NCBI GenBank assembly: GCA_944322145.1
Contig: CALUNW010000001.1
Span: 186,001 to 250,000 of the forward strand
Direction: 5' to 3'
DNA: 64,000 nucleotides
From: an uncultured Atopobiaceae bacterium
GTDB lineage: Bacteria; Actinomycetota; Coriobacteriia; Coriobacteriales; Atopobiaceae
Position 1 is the first letter of the stretch. Every line of letters starts with the position of its first letter. The position numbers and the translations under genes are program-made. Of this stretch, positions 19,335 through 28,318 are shown one piece after another. Under the pieces are notes generated by a model. That model saw only the letters and a program-made list of their open reading frames with translations. It was not told the origin of the DNA and made no database searches.

Positions 19335-19444
19335 GAGCGGCGTCGCCCGGGGCGAGGCGAAAAAGCCGGTCCAGAAGAACGCTGGGCCTGCGAGAGGCGC
19401 CACCCGCGCGTGTCGCCGCCCTTCTCGGTGTAAAAATGCGTGCT

Positions 19445-19465
19445 GATGGGTATCAATACCCCATC
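19445..19465 (+). promoter_or_regulatory. Palindrome in the desulfoferrodoxin leader
   Basis: GATGGGTAT CA ATACCCCATC: 9-10-bp arms with one bulged base, 40 bases before the desulfoferrodoxin start. It could be an operator or an mRNA hairpin; the regulator is unknown. Confidence 0.45.
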
Positions 19466-19504
19466 GCGGCGCGTTCAGTCGCCGCCCAAGAGAGAGGACC
19501 AGCC

Positions 19505-19891
19505 ATGGCCGAGGCAAAGTTCTACCGTTGCAACCACTGCGGCAACGTCGTTGCCGTCGTGAAGGACGGCGGCGTCACGCCGAGCTGCTGCGGCGAGCCC
19601 ATGGAGCTGCTCGTCGCCGGCTCCACGGACGCCGCCACCGAGAAGCACGTGCCCGTCGTCGCCAAGGACGGCAGCCACATCGTCGTGAGCGTCGGCGAGG
19701 TGGCCCACCCCATGCTTCCCGAGCACTACATCGAGTGGATTGCCCTCGTGACGGACGGCAAGCTCTGTCTCAAGCACCTCGCCCCCGGCGACGAGCCCGT
19801 CGCCAAGTTCGGCGCGTGCTGCTCCGCGGGCGGCACCGTCTACGCCTACTGCAACCTGCACGGCCTCTGGAAGGCCGAGGTAGGCGCATAG
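19505..19891 (+). CDS. dfx: Desulfoferrodoxin (superoxide reductase)
   Basis: 128 residues, two iron sites visible. The N-terminal desulforedoxin domain has Cys9-x2-Cys12 and Cys28-Cys29. The C-terminal superoxide reductase domain has His48, His68, His74, Cys116 and His119 in KHVPV, HPMLPEHYIEW and YCNLHGLWK. It reduces superoxide to hydrogen peroxide without releasing oxygen, the detoxification route of anaerobes, which fits the proposed lifestyle. The start at 19505 follows GAGAGAGG; the longer frame from 19436 lacks this. A GC-rich terminator follows. Confidence 0.95.
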   Translation: MAEAKFYRCNHCGNVVAVVKDGGVTPSCCGEPMELLVAGSTDAATEKHVPVVAKDGSHIVVSVGEVAHPMLPEHYIEWIALVTDGKLCLKHLAPGDEPVAKFGACCSAGGTVYAYCNLHGLWKAEVGA

Positions 19892-19913
19892 CCGAGCGCC
19901 GAGGCAAGAACTT

Positions 19914-19947
19914 GGGCGGGGTCCTGGCGACGGGGCCCCGCCCCCTT
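19914..19947 (+). terminator. Terminator after desulfoferrodoxin
   Basis: GGGCGGGG (19914-19921) pairs with CCCCGCCC (19936-19943), followed by CCTT. Confidence 0.65.
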
Positions 19948-19993
19948 GTGCGTGTGGCACAATTGACCAACGAGAAGAACGATGGGAGGGCGC

Positions 19994-21817
19994 ATGAGGA
20001 TAGCGATTGCCCAGATGGGCACGAGGGCGGGGGACTTCGAGGCCACTGCGGGGCGGATGGTCGAGCTCTCCCGCCGCGCCGCCGAGCAAGGGGTCGACCT
20101 TCTCGTCTTCCCGGCCCCCGCGCTCTGCGGGGTGACGCCGGTGCCCTACGTCGACCGCGAGGGCTACCTGCTCGACCTCGCCGAGTGCCTCCTCGGCCTC
20201 GTGGAGGACCTCGCGTGCCCCTGCCTGGTGCCGGTGCTCGCCGACCTCGACGGCTCTCCGCTTCCCGAGGCGATGCTGATCGCGGATGGCTCCATCGCCC
20301 CGCTGCGCCTCGCCTCCTACCTCCAGGAGGTCGCCGCCGGCAGGGGGCCGGGGGAGAGCGACGCCCGCCCGCTCCCGGAGGTCGAGTTCGCGGGGGCGCG
20401 GCTGGGTATCGCCTTCACCTACGACGACCTCGACGACTACGACGAGTACGAGTATGACGTCGACGTCATCGTCTACCTGCCCAGCTATGGCTTTGCCATC
20501 GACGACGCCTCGAGCGCGCTCGGCAGCTCGCTCACCGAGGGCCGCTTCCCCGCGGACGCCGAGGCGACGGGCGCCTGGATCGTCGGCGCCGGCGCCGTGG
20601 GGAGCTACGATGCCCAGGTATTCTGCGGGTCGAGCTTCGTCCTGGCGCCGTGGGGGGAGCTCGCCGCCCAGGCCCCGAGCCTCGAGGAGGCCTTTCTGGT
20701 GTGCGACGTCGACCCCTCCGCCGAGGGGCCGCTCGCCGAGCCGCTCACCCCCGAGGTCTACGACGGCACCCTCATGGCCTGGAGCGCCCTGACCCGCGGG
20801 CTCGCGGACGCGTGCGCGCTGCTCGGCGGCAGCGGGGCCTGCGCGGTGGTCGACGGGACGCTCGGGTCGATGGTGACGGCGGCGCTCGCGACCGACGCGC
20901 TCGGCCCCACCAACGTGCGCGCCCTCGTGCTCCCCGCTGGCGACGCAGCCGCGGACGGCGCCTCCGAGCGGCTCGTCTCGGCGCTCAGGCTCCCCGCGGG
21001 CAACGTCGTGCGCCTCGTGCCCGAGGCGCAGGGGGACCCGGTTCTCTCCCGCGACCTCGCCGAGGCGCACCTTGCCGCGCTCGCGCGGCGGGAGGGGCTC
21101 GTCGCCCTCGGGAACGAGGACAAGACCGGTCTTGCGCTCGACGGTGCGGTGCGTGCGAGCGCGGCGCAGGTCAGCCCCCTCGCGGACCTCTATCGCTCGG
21201 ACGTCGTCGCCCTGGCGCACCTGAGGAACACCATCTCCCCCGCCATCCCCGCCGAGGCGTTCTCCGCGCTCGGCGTCCCCTCGGTGCCGGGGCTGGAGTC
21301 GCTCTCCTCCGACGAGGTGCGCCTCGAGTTCATCGACCTCGTCCTCTCGAGCTACGTCGAGTGGGAGCTCCCGATCTCCGACATCGTCGCCGAGCGCGGA
21401 AGGCCCGAGGCCACGGAGGCGATCATCGCCAGGATGCGCTCCTCCGAGGGGCGCGGCCAGGCCGGGGGGCTGCCGATCGCGCTCACGTCCAAGACCCTCC
21501 CGGAGGCGCGCGCCCCGCGCGGGCTCGCCTGGGCGGACCGCGTGCGCGCCGACGAGGAGCGCATCCGCGTTGAGGAGGCGATCGAGGCGCTGGCCAAGAT
21601 GGGCGCCACCGACGTCCGGGGCGAGGAGGGGAGGCCCCCCGAGCTCTCGGCACGCGACCGGGACCGCGAGGTGCACGACCTCCTTGGCTATCTGCGCGAC
21701 TTCTCGCAGGGGGGCGCGTTCTCGTCCCAGAGGGGCCCCGAGGAGGGCGGCGGGAGGCATTCCGGCCAGGAAGGCTCCCACCACCCGCTCTGGGAGGGTC
21801 CCTTCTCCGAGAACTGA
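19994..21817 (+). CDS. NAD synthetase (NadE) homologue with eroded active sites
   Basis: About 607 residues with the two-domain layout of glutamine-dependent NAD synthetase: a nitrilase-fold amidase domain (about 1-255) and an adenine nucleotide alpha-hydrolase domain (about 260-560), then a low-complexity tail. The N-terminus MRIAIAQMGTRAGDFEA is typical. All recognisable catalytic motifs are altered. The nitrilase Glu in FPELAL is Ala in FPAPAL, the Lys motif is absent, the nucleophile Cys block ICED is IAFTYDD, and the synthetase PP-loop SGGxDSA reads DGTLGSM. The fold-defining context around each (TAALATDALGPTNV, SPLADLYRSDV) is kept. It is uninterrupted and long, so it is a likely pseudoenzyme rather than a decayed gene. 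ATG 19994 is preceded by GGGAGGG; ATG 19982 is an alternative. Confidence 0.75.
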   Translation: MRIAIAQMGTRAGDFEATAGRMVELSRRAAEQGVDLLVFPAPALCGVTPVPYVDREGYLLDLAECLLGLVEDLACPCLVPVLADLDGSPLPEAMLIADGSIAPLRLASYLQEVAAGRGPGESDARPLPEVEFAGARLGIAFTYDDLDDYDEYEYDVDVIVYLPSYGFAIDDASSALGSSLTEGRFPADAEATGAWIVGAGAVGSYDAQVFCGSSFVLAPWGELAAQAPSLEEAFLVCDVDPSAEGPLAEPLTPEVYDGTLMAWSALTRGLADACALLGGSGACAVVDGTLGSMVTAALATDALGPTNVRALVLPAGDAAADGASERLVSALRLPAGNVVRLVPEAQGDPVLSRDLAEAHLAALARREGLVALGNEDKTGLALDGAVRASAAQVSPLADLYRSDVVALAHLRNTISPAIPAEAFSALGVPSVPGLESLSSDEVRLEFIDLVLSSYVEWELPISDIVAERGRPEATEAIIARMRSSEGRGQAGGLPIALTSKTLPEARAPRGLAWADRVRADEERIRVEEAIEALAKMGATDVRGEEGRPPELSARDRDREVHDLLGYLRDFSQGGAFSSQRGPEEGGGRHSGQEGSHHPLWEGPFSEN

Positions 21818-21825
21818 GGCGACGC

Positions 21826-21868
21826 TTGCCAAGCCGCGCCCGTGTGCTATGATAGAACGAACGTTCTA
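21826..21868 (+). promoter_or_regulatory. ruvCAB promoter with LexA-type SOS box
   Basis: TTGCCA (21826-21831), a 16-base spacer and TATGAT (21848-21853) form a good sigma-70 promoter. Overlapping the -10 and start region is TAGAAC-GAAC-GTTCTA (21853-21868), matching the Gram-positive/actinobacterial LexA consensus GAAC-N4-GTTC with extended symmetric flanks. It lies about 20 bases before the ruvC start. Confidence 0.8.
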
Positions 21869-21887
21869 GTAATGGCAAAGGGGGCTC

Positions 21888-22394
21888 ATGGTCATCCTCG
21901 GCATAGACCCGGGACTCGCCCACACCGGATGGGGCGTGGTTGAGACGCGCGGGCCCATATGCAGGGCGCGCGCCTACGGCTGCGTGACCACCACGGCGTC
22001 GGAGCCCATCGATATGCGCCTCGGCCGCATCTATCGCAAGCTCAGAGAGGTGATCGAGAAGTACGGCCCCACCGAGCTCGCCATCGAGAGCATCTACTTC
22101 GGCGAGAACACCAAGTCCGCGATCGCCACCGCGCAGGCGCGCGGCGCCGCGATCGTCGCCTGCTCGACGGCGGGCCTCTCGGTGGGGGAGTACACGCCCA
22201 TGCAGATCAAGCAGGCGGTCGTGGGCACGGGCGCCGCGGACAAGCGCCAGGTCATGTACATGGTGCGCACGGTCCTGGAGCTTGACCACGAGCCGCGGCC
22301 CGACCACGCGGCGGACGCTCTCGCCGCGGCGGTCTGCCACGCCAACTTCACCCGCACACGGAGCCTCGAGGAGGCAAGGAGGGTCATCGCGTGA
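21888..22394 (+). CDS. ruvC: Holliday junction resolvase RuvC
   Basis: 168 residues. Catalytic acids are visible at Asp7 (LGIDPGL), Glu67 (AIESIYFG) and Asp139/Asp143 in the PDHAADALAAA block. RuvC cuts Holliday junctions symmetrically with RuvAB. It is the first gene of an overlapping ruvC-ruvA-ruvB operon, with a LexA-type box at its promoter, implying SOS control. Confidence 0.97.
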   Translation: MVILGIDPGLAHTGWGVVETRGPICRARAYGCVTTTASEPIDMRLGRIYRKLREVIEKYGPTELAIESIYFGENTKSAIATAQARGAAIVACSTAGLSVGEYTPMQIKQAVVGTGAADKRQVMYMVRTVLELDHEPRPDHAADALAAAVCHANFTRTRSLEEARRVIA

Positions 22395-23032
22395 TTGTCC
22401 AGCTTACCGGCACGCTGCTCGAGGTGCTGCCCACCCACATCGTGCTCGACGTCGGCGGCGTAGGCTTTGAGCTGGGAGTCTCGTCCACCACGGCGGCATC
22501 GCTGCCGCACGTGGGGGAGTCGGGCGTGACCGTGCTCGCGCGCATGGTCGTGCGCGACGGCTCGATGGAGCTCTACGGCTTCGCCACGCGGGAGGAGCGG
22601 GCGCTGTTCGACCAGCTGCGCGCCATCTCGGGCGTGGGGTCAAAGCTCGCCCTCGCCGTGCTCTCGACCTTCTCGCCCTCCGTGCTCGCGCAGGTCGTGA
22701 CCACGCAGGATACGGCCCGCATGGCGCAGGTCCCGGGCGTGGGGCGCAAGAAGGCGAGCCGCCTGATCGTGGAGCTCTCGGACGTCTTCTCCAAGAACGC
22801 CGAGCTTCGCGGCCTCGTGGGGCTCTCGAGCCCGGACTCCGCGTCGCTTCCGCTGGGCTCCACAGCCGCGGCGGGGTCCGGCGTGGAGGCGGACGCTACC
22901 GAGGCCCTGCTCTCGATGGGCTTCACCTCGCAGGAGGCGGAGCTTGCGCTCGAGGGCCACGCCGAGGCGGGCGCGGTGAGCGTCGAGCAGGTGCTCGCGT
23001 ACGCGCTGCGGCGCCTGGGGAGTGGTAGATGA
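22391..23032 (+). CDS. ruvA: Holliday junction branch migration protein RuvA
   Basis: 213 residues, GTG start overlapping the ruvC stop by four bases. An N-terminal OB fold ([20 protein letters not shown]) is followed by two helix-hairpin-helix motifs (ISGVGSKLA and [12 protein letters not shown]), a linker and the C-terminal RuvB-contacting domain ([19 protein letters not shown]). It binds the four-way junction and loads RuvB. Confidence 0.97.
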   Translation: MIVQLTGTLLEVLPTHIVLDVGGVGFELGVSSTTAASLPHVGESGVTVLARMVVRDGSMELYGFATREERALFDQLRAISGVGSKLALAVLSTFSPSVLAQVVTTQDTARMAQVPGVGRKKASRLIVELSDVFSKNAELRGLVGLSSPDSASLPLGSTAAAGSGVEADATEALLSMGFTSQEAELALEGHAEAGAVSVEQVLAYALRRLGSGR

Positions 23033-24093
23033 TGTGGGAGGCGAGCGAGAAGGACCTCTTCGCCGGGGCGGGCGCGGCGGAGCGGCGCCCGGTGGGACCG
23101 CGCGACGTCTCGGGCGAGCTGACTGTCGAGGACCTCGACCAGGACCGGACCCTGCGCCCGCGCACGCTTGACGAGTACATCGGCCAGGAGCGCGTCCGCG
23201 AGAACTTGCGCGTGCTCATCCAGGCCGCTCGCGACCGCGGCGAGTCGCTCGACCACGTGATCTTCTCGGGCCCCCCGGGGCTGGGCAAGACCACGCTCGC
23301 GGGCATCGTCGCCAACGAGATGGGCGCGAAGATGCACACCACCTCCGGCCCCGCCATCGAGCGGGCGGGCGACCTCGCCGCCATCCTCACCAACCTCGAG
23401 GAGGGCGACGTCCTCTTCGTGGACGAGATCCATCGCCTCAACCACCAGATCGAGGAGATCCTCTATCCCGCCATGGAGGACTTCTTCCTCGACATCGTGA
23501 TCGGCAAGGGCCCGGCGGCGCGCTCGATTCGCATCGACGTGCCTCACTTCACGCTCGTGGGCGCCACCACGCGCACGGGCCTGCTCACCGGGCCGCTGCG
23601 CGACCGCTTTGGCATCTCGTATCGCCTGGACTACTACACCACCGCAGAGCTCGCCGTTATCGTCACGCGCTCCGCGCAGATTCTCGGCGTCCTGATTGAC
23701 GAGCAGGGCGCGGCCGAGATCGCCTCGCGCTCGCGCGGCACGCCGCGCCTGGCCAACCGCCTGCTCAAGCGCGTGCGCGACTACGCGCAGGTCAAGCGGG
23801 AGGGGTCTATCACCTGGGAGGTCGCGGCGGAGGCGCTCGAGTTCTTCGAGATCGACGCGATGGGCCTCGACACCATGGACGTGCGCATCCTGACGGCGCT
23901 CTGCGAGACCTTCCGCGGGCGCCCCGTCGGCCTCACCACCGTCGCGAGCGCGGTCTCCGAGGACCCCTCGACGCTCGAGGACGTCTACGAGCCCTACCTG
24001 CTTCAGCGTGGCCTCATCGTGCGCACGCCGCAGGGCCGGCAGGCAACGCTTGCCGCCTTTGACCACCTCGGCATCGAGCCGCCGTCACGATAG
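23029..24093 (+). CDS. ruvB: Holliday junction DNA helicase RuvB
   Basis: 354 residues, AAA+ motor. Walker [10 protein letters not shown] is at 81-89, Walker B LFVDEIH around 129-135, sensor 1 GATTRTG and the arginine-finger region GPLRDRFG follow, then the C-terminal winged helix ending in [16 protein letters not shown]. The start overlaps ruvA by four bases (ATGA). A short hairpin follows the stop. Confidence 0.98.
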   Translation: MMWEASEKDLFAGAGAAERRPVGPRDVSGELTVEDLDQDRTLRPRTLDEYIGQERVRENLRVLIQAARDRGESLDHVIFSGPPGLGKTTLAGIVANEMGAKMHTTSGPAIERAGDLAAILTNLEEGDVLFVDEIHRLNHQIEEILYPAMEDFFLDIVIGKGPAARSIRIDVPHFTLVGATTRTGLLTGPLRDRFGISYRLDYYTTAELAVIVTRSAQILGVLIDEQGAAEIASRSRGTPRLANRLLKRVRDYAQVKREGSITWEVAAEALEFFEIDAMGLDTMDVRILTALCETFRGRPVGLTTVASAVSEDPSTLEDVYEPYLLQRGLIVRTPQGRQATLAAFDHLGIEPPSR

Positions 24094-24103
24094 GCCTAGA
24101 AAT

Positions 24104-24122
24104 CCCAGCTTCTGGGCTTTTC
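24104..24122 (+). terminator. Short hairpin after ruvB
   Basis: CCCAG-CTT-CTGGG followed by CTTTTCT. The stem is only 5 bp, so it is weak, but position and T-rich tail fit a terminator. Confidence 0.5.
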
Positions 24123-24198
24123 TCGCGCCCAAACTAGGTATGATGAGCTTGACTTTGGGTGCGGGGGCCGTGCTCCCTCGTGATGAAGGAGGACTTAC

Positions 24199-24654
24199 GT
24201 GAGCGACTTTGTCAGGGCAGGGAACGTCTTCGTCGGGCAGAGCCTGGACACGCGCGAGGACATGCTTCGCTTCATCGCCGACAGGGCTGCCGAGCTTGGC
24301 ATCACCGACGACGCCGGCGCCGTCTACGAGGCCTTCGTCGCGCGCGAGGAGATGGGCGAGACCGGCATGACCGACGGCTTTGCCGTGCCGCACGCCAAGT
24401 CGGACGCCATCAAGGAGGCTGCCGTCATCGTGGTCAAGAACGACCACGCCATCGAGTGGCCGAGCTTCGACGACAGGCCCATCGACATCGCCATCTCTCT
24501 GCTCGTGCCGGACGGCGAGGCTGGCACCACGCACATCAGGCTCCTCTCCAAGACGGCCGTCCTTCTCATGAAGGACGAGTTCAAGGCCCTCGTCCGCGGA
24601 ACGGACGACGCCGAGGCCATCGCCGCGGCCGTCGAGGCGGGCATCGAGGACTAG
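24199..24654 (+). CDS. PTS EIIA component, fructose/mannitol type
   Basis: 151 residues, PTS_EIIA_2 family, with the phosphorylatable His65 in the motif GFAVPHAKSD. It would receive phosphate from HPr for a sugar permease, but no EIIB/EIIC lies here. A regulatory role like PtsN, or action with a distant permease, is therefore possible. GTG start with a well placed AAGGAGGAC box. A GGCCCCG/CGGGGCC hairpin separates it from the next gene. Confidence 0.9.
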   Translation: MSDFVRAGNVFVGQSLDTREDMLRFIADRAAELGITDDAGAVYEAFVAREEMGETGMTDGFAVPHAKSDAIKEAAVIVVKNDHAIEWPSFDDRPIDIAISLLVPDGEAGTTHIRLLSKTAVLLMKDEFKALVRGTDDAEAIAAAVEAGIED

Positions 24655-24680
24655 GCGACGTCCCAGACGACCAGCTCGCA

Positions 24681-24708
24681 GGCCCCGTCCGCGCATGCCG
24701 GCGGGGCC
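24681..24708 (+). terminator. GC hairpin between EIIA and DJ-1 genes
   Basis: GGCCCCG (24681-24687) pairs with CGGGGCC (24702-24708). No T tract follows, so it may be a partial terminator or an mRNA-stabilising hairpin within an operon. Confidence 0.45.
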
Positions 24709-24728
24709 TCGTCACAAGGAGGCATCAC

Positions 24729-25307
24729 ATGTTCAATCAGGCAACCGACGCGCGCGTCGCCGTCTTCATCGCCCCGGGGCTCGAGGAGATCGAGGGCCTC
24801 ACGGTCGTGGACCTGCTCTTCCGTGCGGGCATCCCGTGCGACACCGTCGCCATCACGCCCGATCGCACGGTGACCTCCTCGCACGAGGTGACCATCGTCT
24901 GCAAGCGCTCTATCGCTGACGAGGGATTCGCTTTCGACGACTACGACATGCTCGTGCTTCCCGGAGGCATCCCCGGCACGCCCAACCTGCGCGCCTGCGA
25001 GCCGCTGTGCGCAGAGGTCGTCGCGCGCGCCGAGGCGGGAAGGCCCCTCGCCGCCATCTGCGCCGCGCCCTCCATCTTTGCCGAGCTGGGGGTGCTCAGG
25101 GGCCGCCGCGCGACCTCCAACCCCGGCTTCCAGCACGTGCTCGCCGAGCAGGGGGCGGAGCTTCTCGCCGACGAGCCCGTCGTCGTCGACGGCAACCTCA
25201 TCACGAGCCAGGGTGCGGGGACCGCGATGCTCTTCGCGCTTGAGATCGTCCGCCACTACCTCGGCGACGAGGCCGTGGAGCGCGTCCGCGCTGGCGTGGT
25301 CCTGTAG
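24729..25307 (+). CDS. DJ-1/PfpI family protein
   Basis: 192 residues of the DJ-1/ThiJ/YajL type. The nucleophilic Cys111 lies in LAAICAAPS, with the conserved Glu near residue 20 (PGLEEIEG) and the glycine-rich LVLPGGIPG before it. Family members act as glyoxalases, deglycase-like proteins or oxidative-stress chaperones; which applies here cannot be read from sequence. ATG preceded by AAGGAGGC. The next gene starts 9 bases later. Confidence 0.9.
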   Translation: MFNQATDARVAVFIAPGLEEIEGLTVVDLLFRAGIPCDTVAITPDRTVTSSHEVTIVCKRSIADEGFAFDDYDMLVLPGGIPGTPNLRACEPLCAEVVARAEAGRPLAAICAAPSIFAELGVLRGRRATSNPGFQHVLAEQGAELLADEPVVVDGNLITSQGAGTAMLFALEIVRHYLGDEAVERVRAGVVL

Positions 25308-25315
25308 GGGGCACG

Positions 25316-25693
25316 GTGGGGGAGACCGGGCTCACCTATCGCGACTACGCCGCCTTCGCGCGCCAGACGCCCGAGGAGATCGCGCGCGCCTGCGAGGTGC
25401 AGGTCTTTCGCGCGTCAGGCCCGGGCGGCCAGGGCGTGAACACGACCGACTCGGCGGTGCGCATGCGCCATGTCCCCACCGGCATCACCGTTGTCTCGCG
25501 CGAGCAGCGCAGCCAGCTGCAGAACCGCGAGCGCTGCGTCGAGAAGATCCTCGAGATCTGCCGTCGCCGCGCCCGGCCGCCGCGCCCGCGCAAGAAGACC
25601 CGCGTGCCCGCGTCCCAGAAGCGCAAGCGCCTCGACGCCAAGCGCGCCCGCGGCCAGGTCAAGCAGCTCCGCCGCCGCGTGGACGGGGAGTAG
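25316..25693 (+). CDS. Release-factor-like protein with GGQ domain only
   Basis: 125 residues, essentially the catalytic domain of class I release factors: [16 protein letters not shown] with GGQ at 37-39, followed by a very basic tail ([14 protein letters not shown] and on). The codon-recognition domain is missing, as in the ribosome rescue factor ArfB/YaeJ and related short release-factor-like proteins. Hydrolysis of peptidyl-tRNA on stalled ribosomes is the likely function. GTG start, 9 bases after the DJ-1 stop. Confidence 0.82.
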   Translation: MGETGLTYRDYAAFARQTPEEIARACEVQVFRASGPGGQGVNTTDSAVRMRHVPTGITVVSREQRSQLQNRERCVEKILEICRRRARPPRPRKKTRVPASQKRKRLDAKRARGQVKQLRRRVDGE

Positions 25694-25697
25694 GGCC

Positions 25698-25746
25698 GGC
25701 GGGGCCCTCCGGCGCTGCGCACAACGTTAAGGGGATGGGCCCCGCC
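25698..25746. terminator. Bidirectional hairpin between convergent genes
   Basis: GGCGGGGCCC (25698-25707) pairs perfectly with GGGCCCCGCC (25737-25746), 29-base loop. It fills the gap between the release-factor-like gene and the convergent Fic gene. Confidence 0.7.
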
Positions 25747-26946
25747 TCAGTGTGCGAGCATGCGACGAACGCCCGACATACTCGATATCTCCTCGAGGAT
25801 GTCGAGGAGCTCGTCGCTCTGATAGAAGTCTCCACGTCGGCGCGACCCCAGGGGACGCAGCATCCCATACTCGCACGCCCTCGCGACTAGGGTCGAGGCG
25901 GCGCGCGGGGTGATCGCCAGATGCTCCGCGACATACGCGACGGTCATGACGGGCTGCTCTGCCAGCAGCGGGGGGAGACGCCAGATGGCAGAGCCGGCGC
26001 GCTCGGCAATTGCGGACCTCCAGCCCTCCATCACGCTGTCAATGAGGCCGGAGACGCGACCGCCGATGACGAGGGCAAGCTCGAGCGCGCTCAGCACGCT
26101 CTCCACTATGGGCAGGTAGTCGCCGCCCTGATAGGCCTCAATCGCCTCCATGTAGGCGTCGACGTCGTGGAGGAGCCCTGCGGAGACGGGGAGCGTGGTG
26201 CGCGTGAGCACGCCCTCGCTCCTGAGGATGCGGTGGAGAAGGACCCTGCCCGTGCGCCCGTTTCCGTCGATGAAGGGGTGGATGGTCTCGAACTGGGCGT
26301 GAGCGACCGCCGCCTTGGCAATGGGGCTGACGTCGTCCCTGCCGACAAAGGCGACAAGATCCTCGAGACAGCCCTCAACGCGTGCAGGGGAGGGCGGAAC
26401 GAAGAGCGCCCCATGCGGGCTGTATGCCGTCCCGCCGACCCACACCTGCTCGTCGCGCAGCTCCCCTCCGAACGACGCCCCCGTCGGCTCGATCAAGGGT
26501 CTGTGGATGGCCTTGATTTGCTCGACCGAGATGTCCGGCGGCAGTCTGAGCGCCTCGCGCATGGCCGAAACGTTGCCCTGAACGATGCGCGCGTTAGCCG
26601 GAGCTTCGTTCGAGAGCTCGGCAAGGGCGACGTTGCGGACGCTCGAGGTCAGGTGCTCGATCTGGGAACTTGCCGCGGACTCGCTTCGCAGCAGGAGCGC
26701 GGGCAGGTCGTAGCCGCGCGCAGCCTGTGCCTCGTCGAAGCGGGCGAGCCTTATCAGCAGGTCGTCGATGCGTGCCGAGGTGGCCTCCGGGACAGCTGGG
26801 CTGAGATTGGCAATGGCGGCAGGAATGGCTGCTTGGTAGGTCGCTGACATCCTCCTGCGGGCGCTTCGGGGGATGAGGTCTCTCTCGTTTGGGTCGATGT
26901 GCCAAGGAAGCTCCTCGTAGCTGACTGCTGACAGCATGTCCCTCAC
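25747..26946 (-). CDS. Fic family protein with N-terminal Fic_N domain
   Basis: 399 residues. The Fic core HPFIDGNGRTGR is intact at 223-234, so AMP (or similar) transfer to a target hydroxyl is expected. A SSQIEH segment at 93-98 resembles the auto-inhibitory (S/T)xxxE motif that blocks ATP placement in intramolecularly inhibited Fic proteins. A winged-helix-like C-terminus (VAYVAEHLAITPRAASTLVARA) is typical of this class and may bind DNA. No separate antitoxin is adjacent, in line with built-in inhibition. Confidence 0.88.
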   Translation of the reverse strand: MRDMLSAVSYEELPWHIDPNERDLIPRSARRRMSATYQAAIPAAIANLSPAVPEATSARIDDLLIRLARFDEAQAARGYDLPALLLRSESAASSQIEHLTSSVRNVALAELSNEAPANARIVQGNVSAMREALRLPPDISVEQIKAIHRPLIEPTGASFGGELRDEQVWVGGTAYSPHGALFVPPSPARVEGCLEDLVAFVGRDDVSPIAKAAVAHAQFETIHPFIDGNGRTGRVLLHRILRSEGVLTRTTLPVSAGLLHDVDAYMEAIEAYQGGDYLPIVESVLSALELALVIGGRVSGLIDSVMEGWRSAIAERAGSAIWRLPPLLAEQPVMTVAYVAEHLAITPRAASTLVARACEYGMLRPLGSRRRGDFYQSDELLDILEEISSMSGVRRMLAH

Positions 26947-26992
26947 CCTCCGCTTAGGCCTCTCGTAAGACTATTTTACTTCTCGGAATAGC

Positions 26993-27030
26993 GTTTAGCG
27001 GAAGTGAACCTGAATTCACTTCCGCTAAAC
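26993..27030. terminator. 16-bp perfect hairpin between Fic and ABC permease genes
   Basis: GTTTAGCGGAAGTGAA (26993-27008) with its exact complement at 27015-27030 and a 6-base loop. It lies downstream of the minus-strand permease and upstream of the Fic gene. TTCTCG occurs just to its left (26980-26985). Confidence 0.75.
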
Positions 27031-27052
27031 CTAGACTTCGGAAGCAAAGCCC

Positions 27053-28318
27053 CTACGCCACCTGGCGCCTCCTGAACGAGACCACCGCGACCGGGGTCGC
27101 CCCGAGCGCGAGCGCCGCGTAGACGATGAGCACCATGCCCATGAGGTCGAGCACGACCGGGCCCAGCGGATAGGACTCGAGCGCCGAGAAGAGCACGCTG
27201 AAGTTGGCGAAGTTGATCGGGAAGAGTGCGAGCGCGCGCTCGAGCGCGCCCACGCCGGCCGAGGGGACGAGACCCGTGAGCAGCACGAGCGCCACGTCCG
27301 CGAGGAAGACGGCGAGCGTCGAGGGCGTGCGCGAGGAGAGCGCGAGCGTGAGGCACGAGAAGCCCAGGCACGCCGCGTACATGAGCCCCACGGTTGCGAG
27401 CGCGGCCTGCCCCGCCGTGAGCGGGTACGGTGACGTGAGCGCCATGCTCTGGATGGAGAGCCCGAAGCCGTCCGCCCCGTAGAAGACGAGCGAGACGCCC
27501 ACGATCAGCGCCGCACAGAGCGCGAAGTAGACGGTGGCGTAGGCGAGCCCGGCCGCGACCTTGGCCGCCACGAGCGTCGAGCGCCCGCGCCTGGTGGCGA
27601 GCACCACCGCGTCGGCGCCCGAGCTGTACTCGAAGGAGAACGCGGGCGCCAGCGTCACGCACGCCGCGAGGATCGGGAAGACGAGGAAGGCCGCGCAGTT
27701 GACGACGTTGTCCCAGCCGCCCGAGTATCCGTACTCGATGGGCTCGGGCACGGACGAGCGCATCTCGGTCCAGTACGCGCGCTCAGCGTCGGAGTACTCC
27801 CACATGCCGCCCTGACCGTCGTCGAGGGCTGCCTGGGTCAGGTCGTCGTCGGCGCCGTACCAGTCCGCCGCCATCTCGGGCGTCACGCGGGCGGCCGTCT
27901 GCGCGGGCTCCTCGCCCGAGATCCGCCAGGGGCGAAAAAGCCAGCTCCAGTACGAGTTGTAGATCTCGTCGAACTCCTCGGACGAGAAGCTCTGCTCGAT
28001 GAGGGAGAAGACAGCCGTGCCCGTCATCTCCCCCACCGCGTCGCGGTCGATGCGAGAGAAGAGCATCTCCTGGTAGGCGGCGACGTCCTCCGCGGCTCGC
28101 TCGGCGGTGACGACGCCATCGTGCTTCTCGTCCTCTGAGCGGTTGTACGCGATGGCCTCGACGCCGTAGAACTCCTCGCCGGAGAAGTTGACCGTCCGGT
28201 TCTGCGTCACGTTGAGCGCCATGATGGCGACGAGGAAGACGACGACGCCGACGTTGGCCGCGAGCGCCACGCGACGTGAGAGCATCTTCTTGAGCTCGAA
28301 CAGGATGAGCCTAGCCAT
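27053..28318 (-). CDS. ABC-2 type transporter permease
   Basis: 421 residues. One transmembrane helix is near the N-terminus (18-38), then comes a long extracytoplasmic region (about 40-215, acidic, several Trp), then about five more helices to the C-terminus. This is the layout of ABC-2 exporters that act with a separate ATPase. It overlaps the ATPase gene upstream by 8 bases. The substrate is unknown; the adjacent sigma factor gene suggests an envelope or stress context. Confidence 0.82.
   Translation of the reverse strand: MARLILFELKKMLSRRVALAANVGVVVFLVAIMALNVTQNRTVNFSGEEFYGVEAIAYNRSEDEKHDGVVTAERAAEDVAAYQEMLFSRIDRDAVGEMTGTAVFSLIEQSFSSEEFDEIYNSYWSWLFRPWRISGEEPAQTAARVTPEMAADWYGADDDLTQAALDDGQGGMWEYSDAERAYWTEMRSSVPEPIEYGYSGGWDNVVNCAAFLVFPILAACVTLAPAFSFEYSSGADAVVLATRRGRSTLVAAKVAAGLAYATVYFALCAALIVGVSLVFYGADGFGLSIQSMALTSPYPLTAGQAALATVGLMYAACLGFSCLTLALSSRTPSTLAVFLADVALVLLTGLVPSAGVGALERALALFPINFANFSVLFSALESYPLGPVVLDLMGMVLIVYAALALGATPVAVVSFRRRQVA

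Noticed and set aside
19994-21817. Frameshift or sequencing error as the cause of the missing NadE motifs
   Set aside because: The frame is continuous, the residues flanking each altered motif still align with the family, and changes are confined to the motifs.
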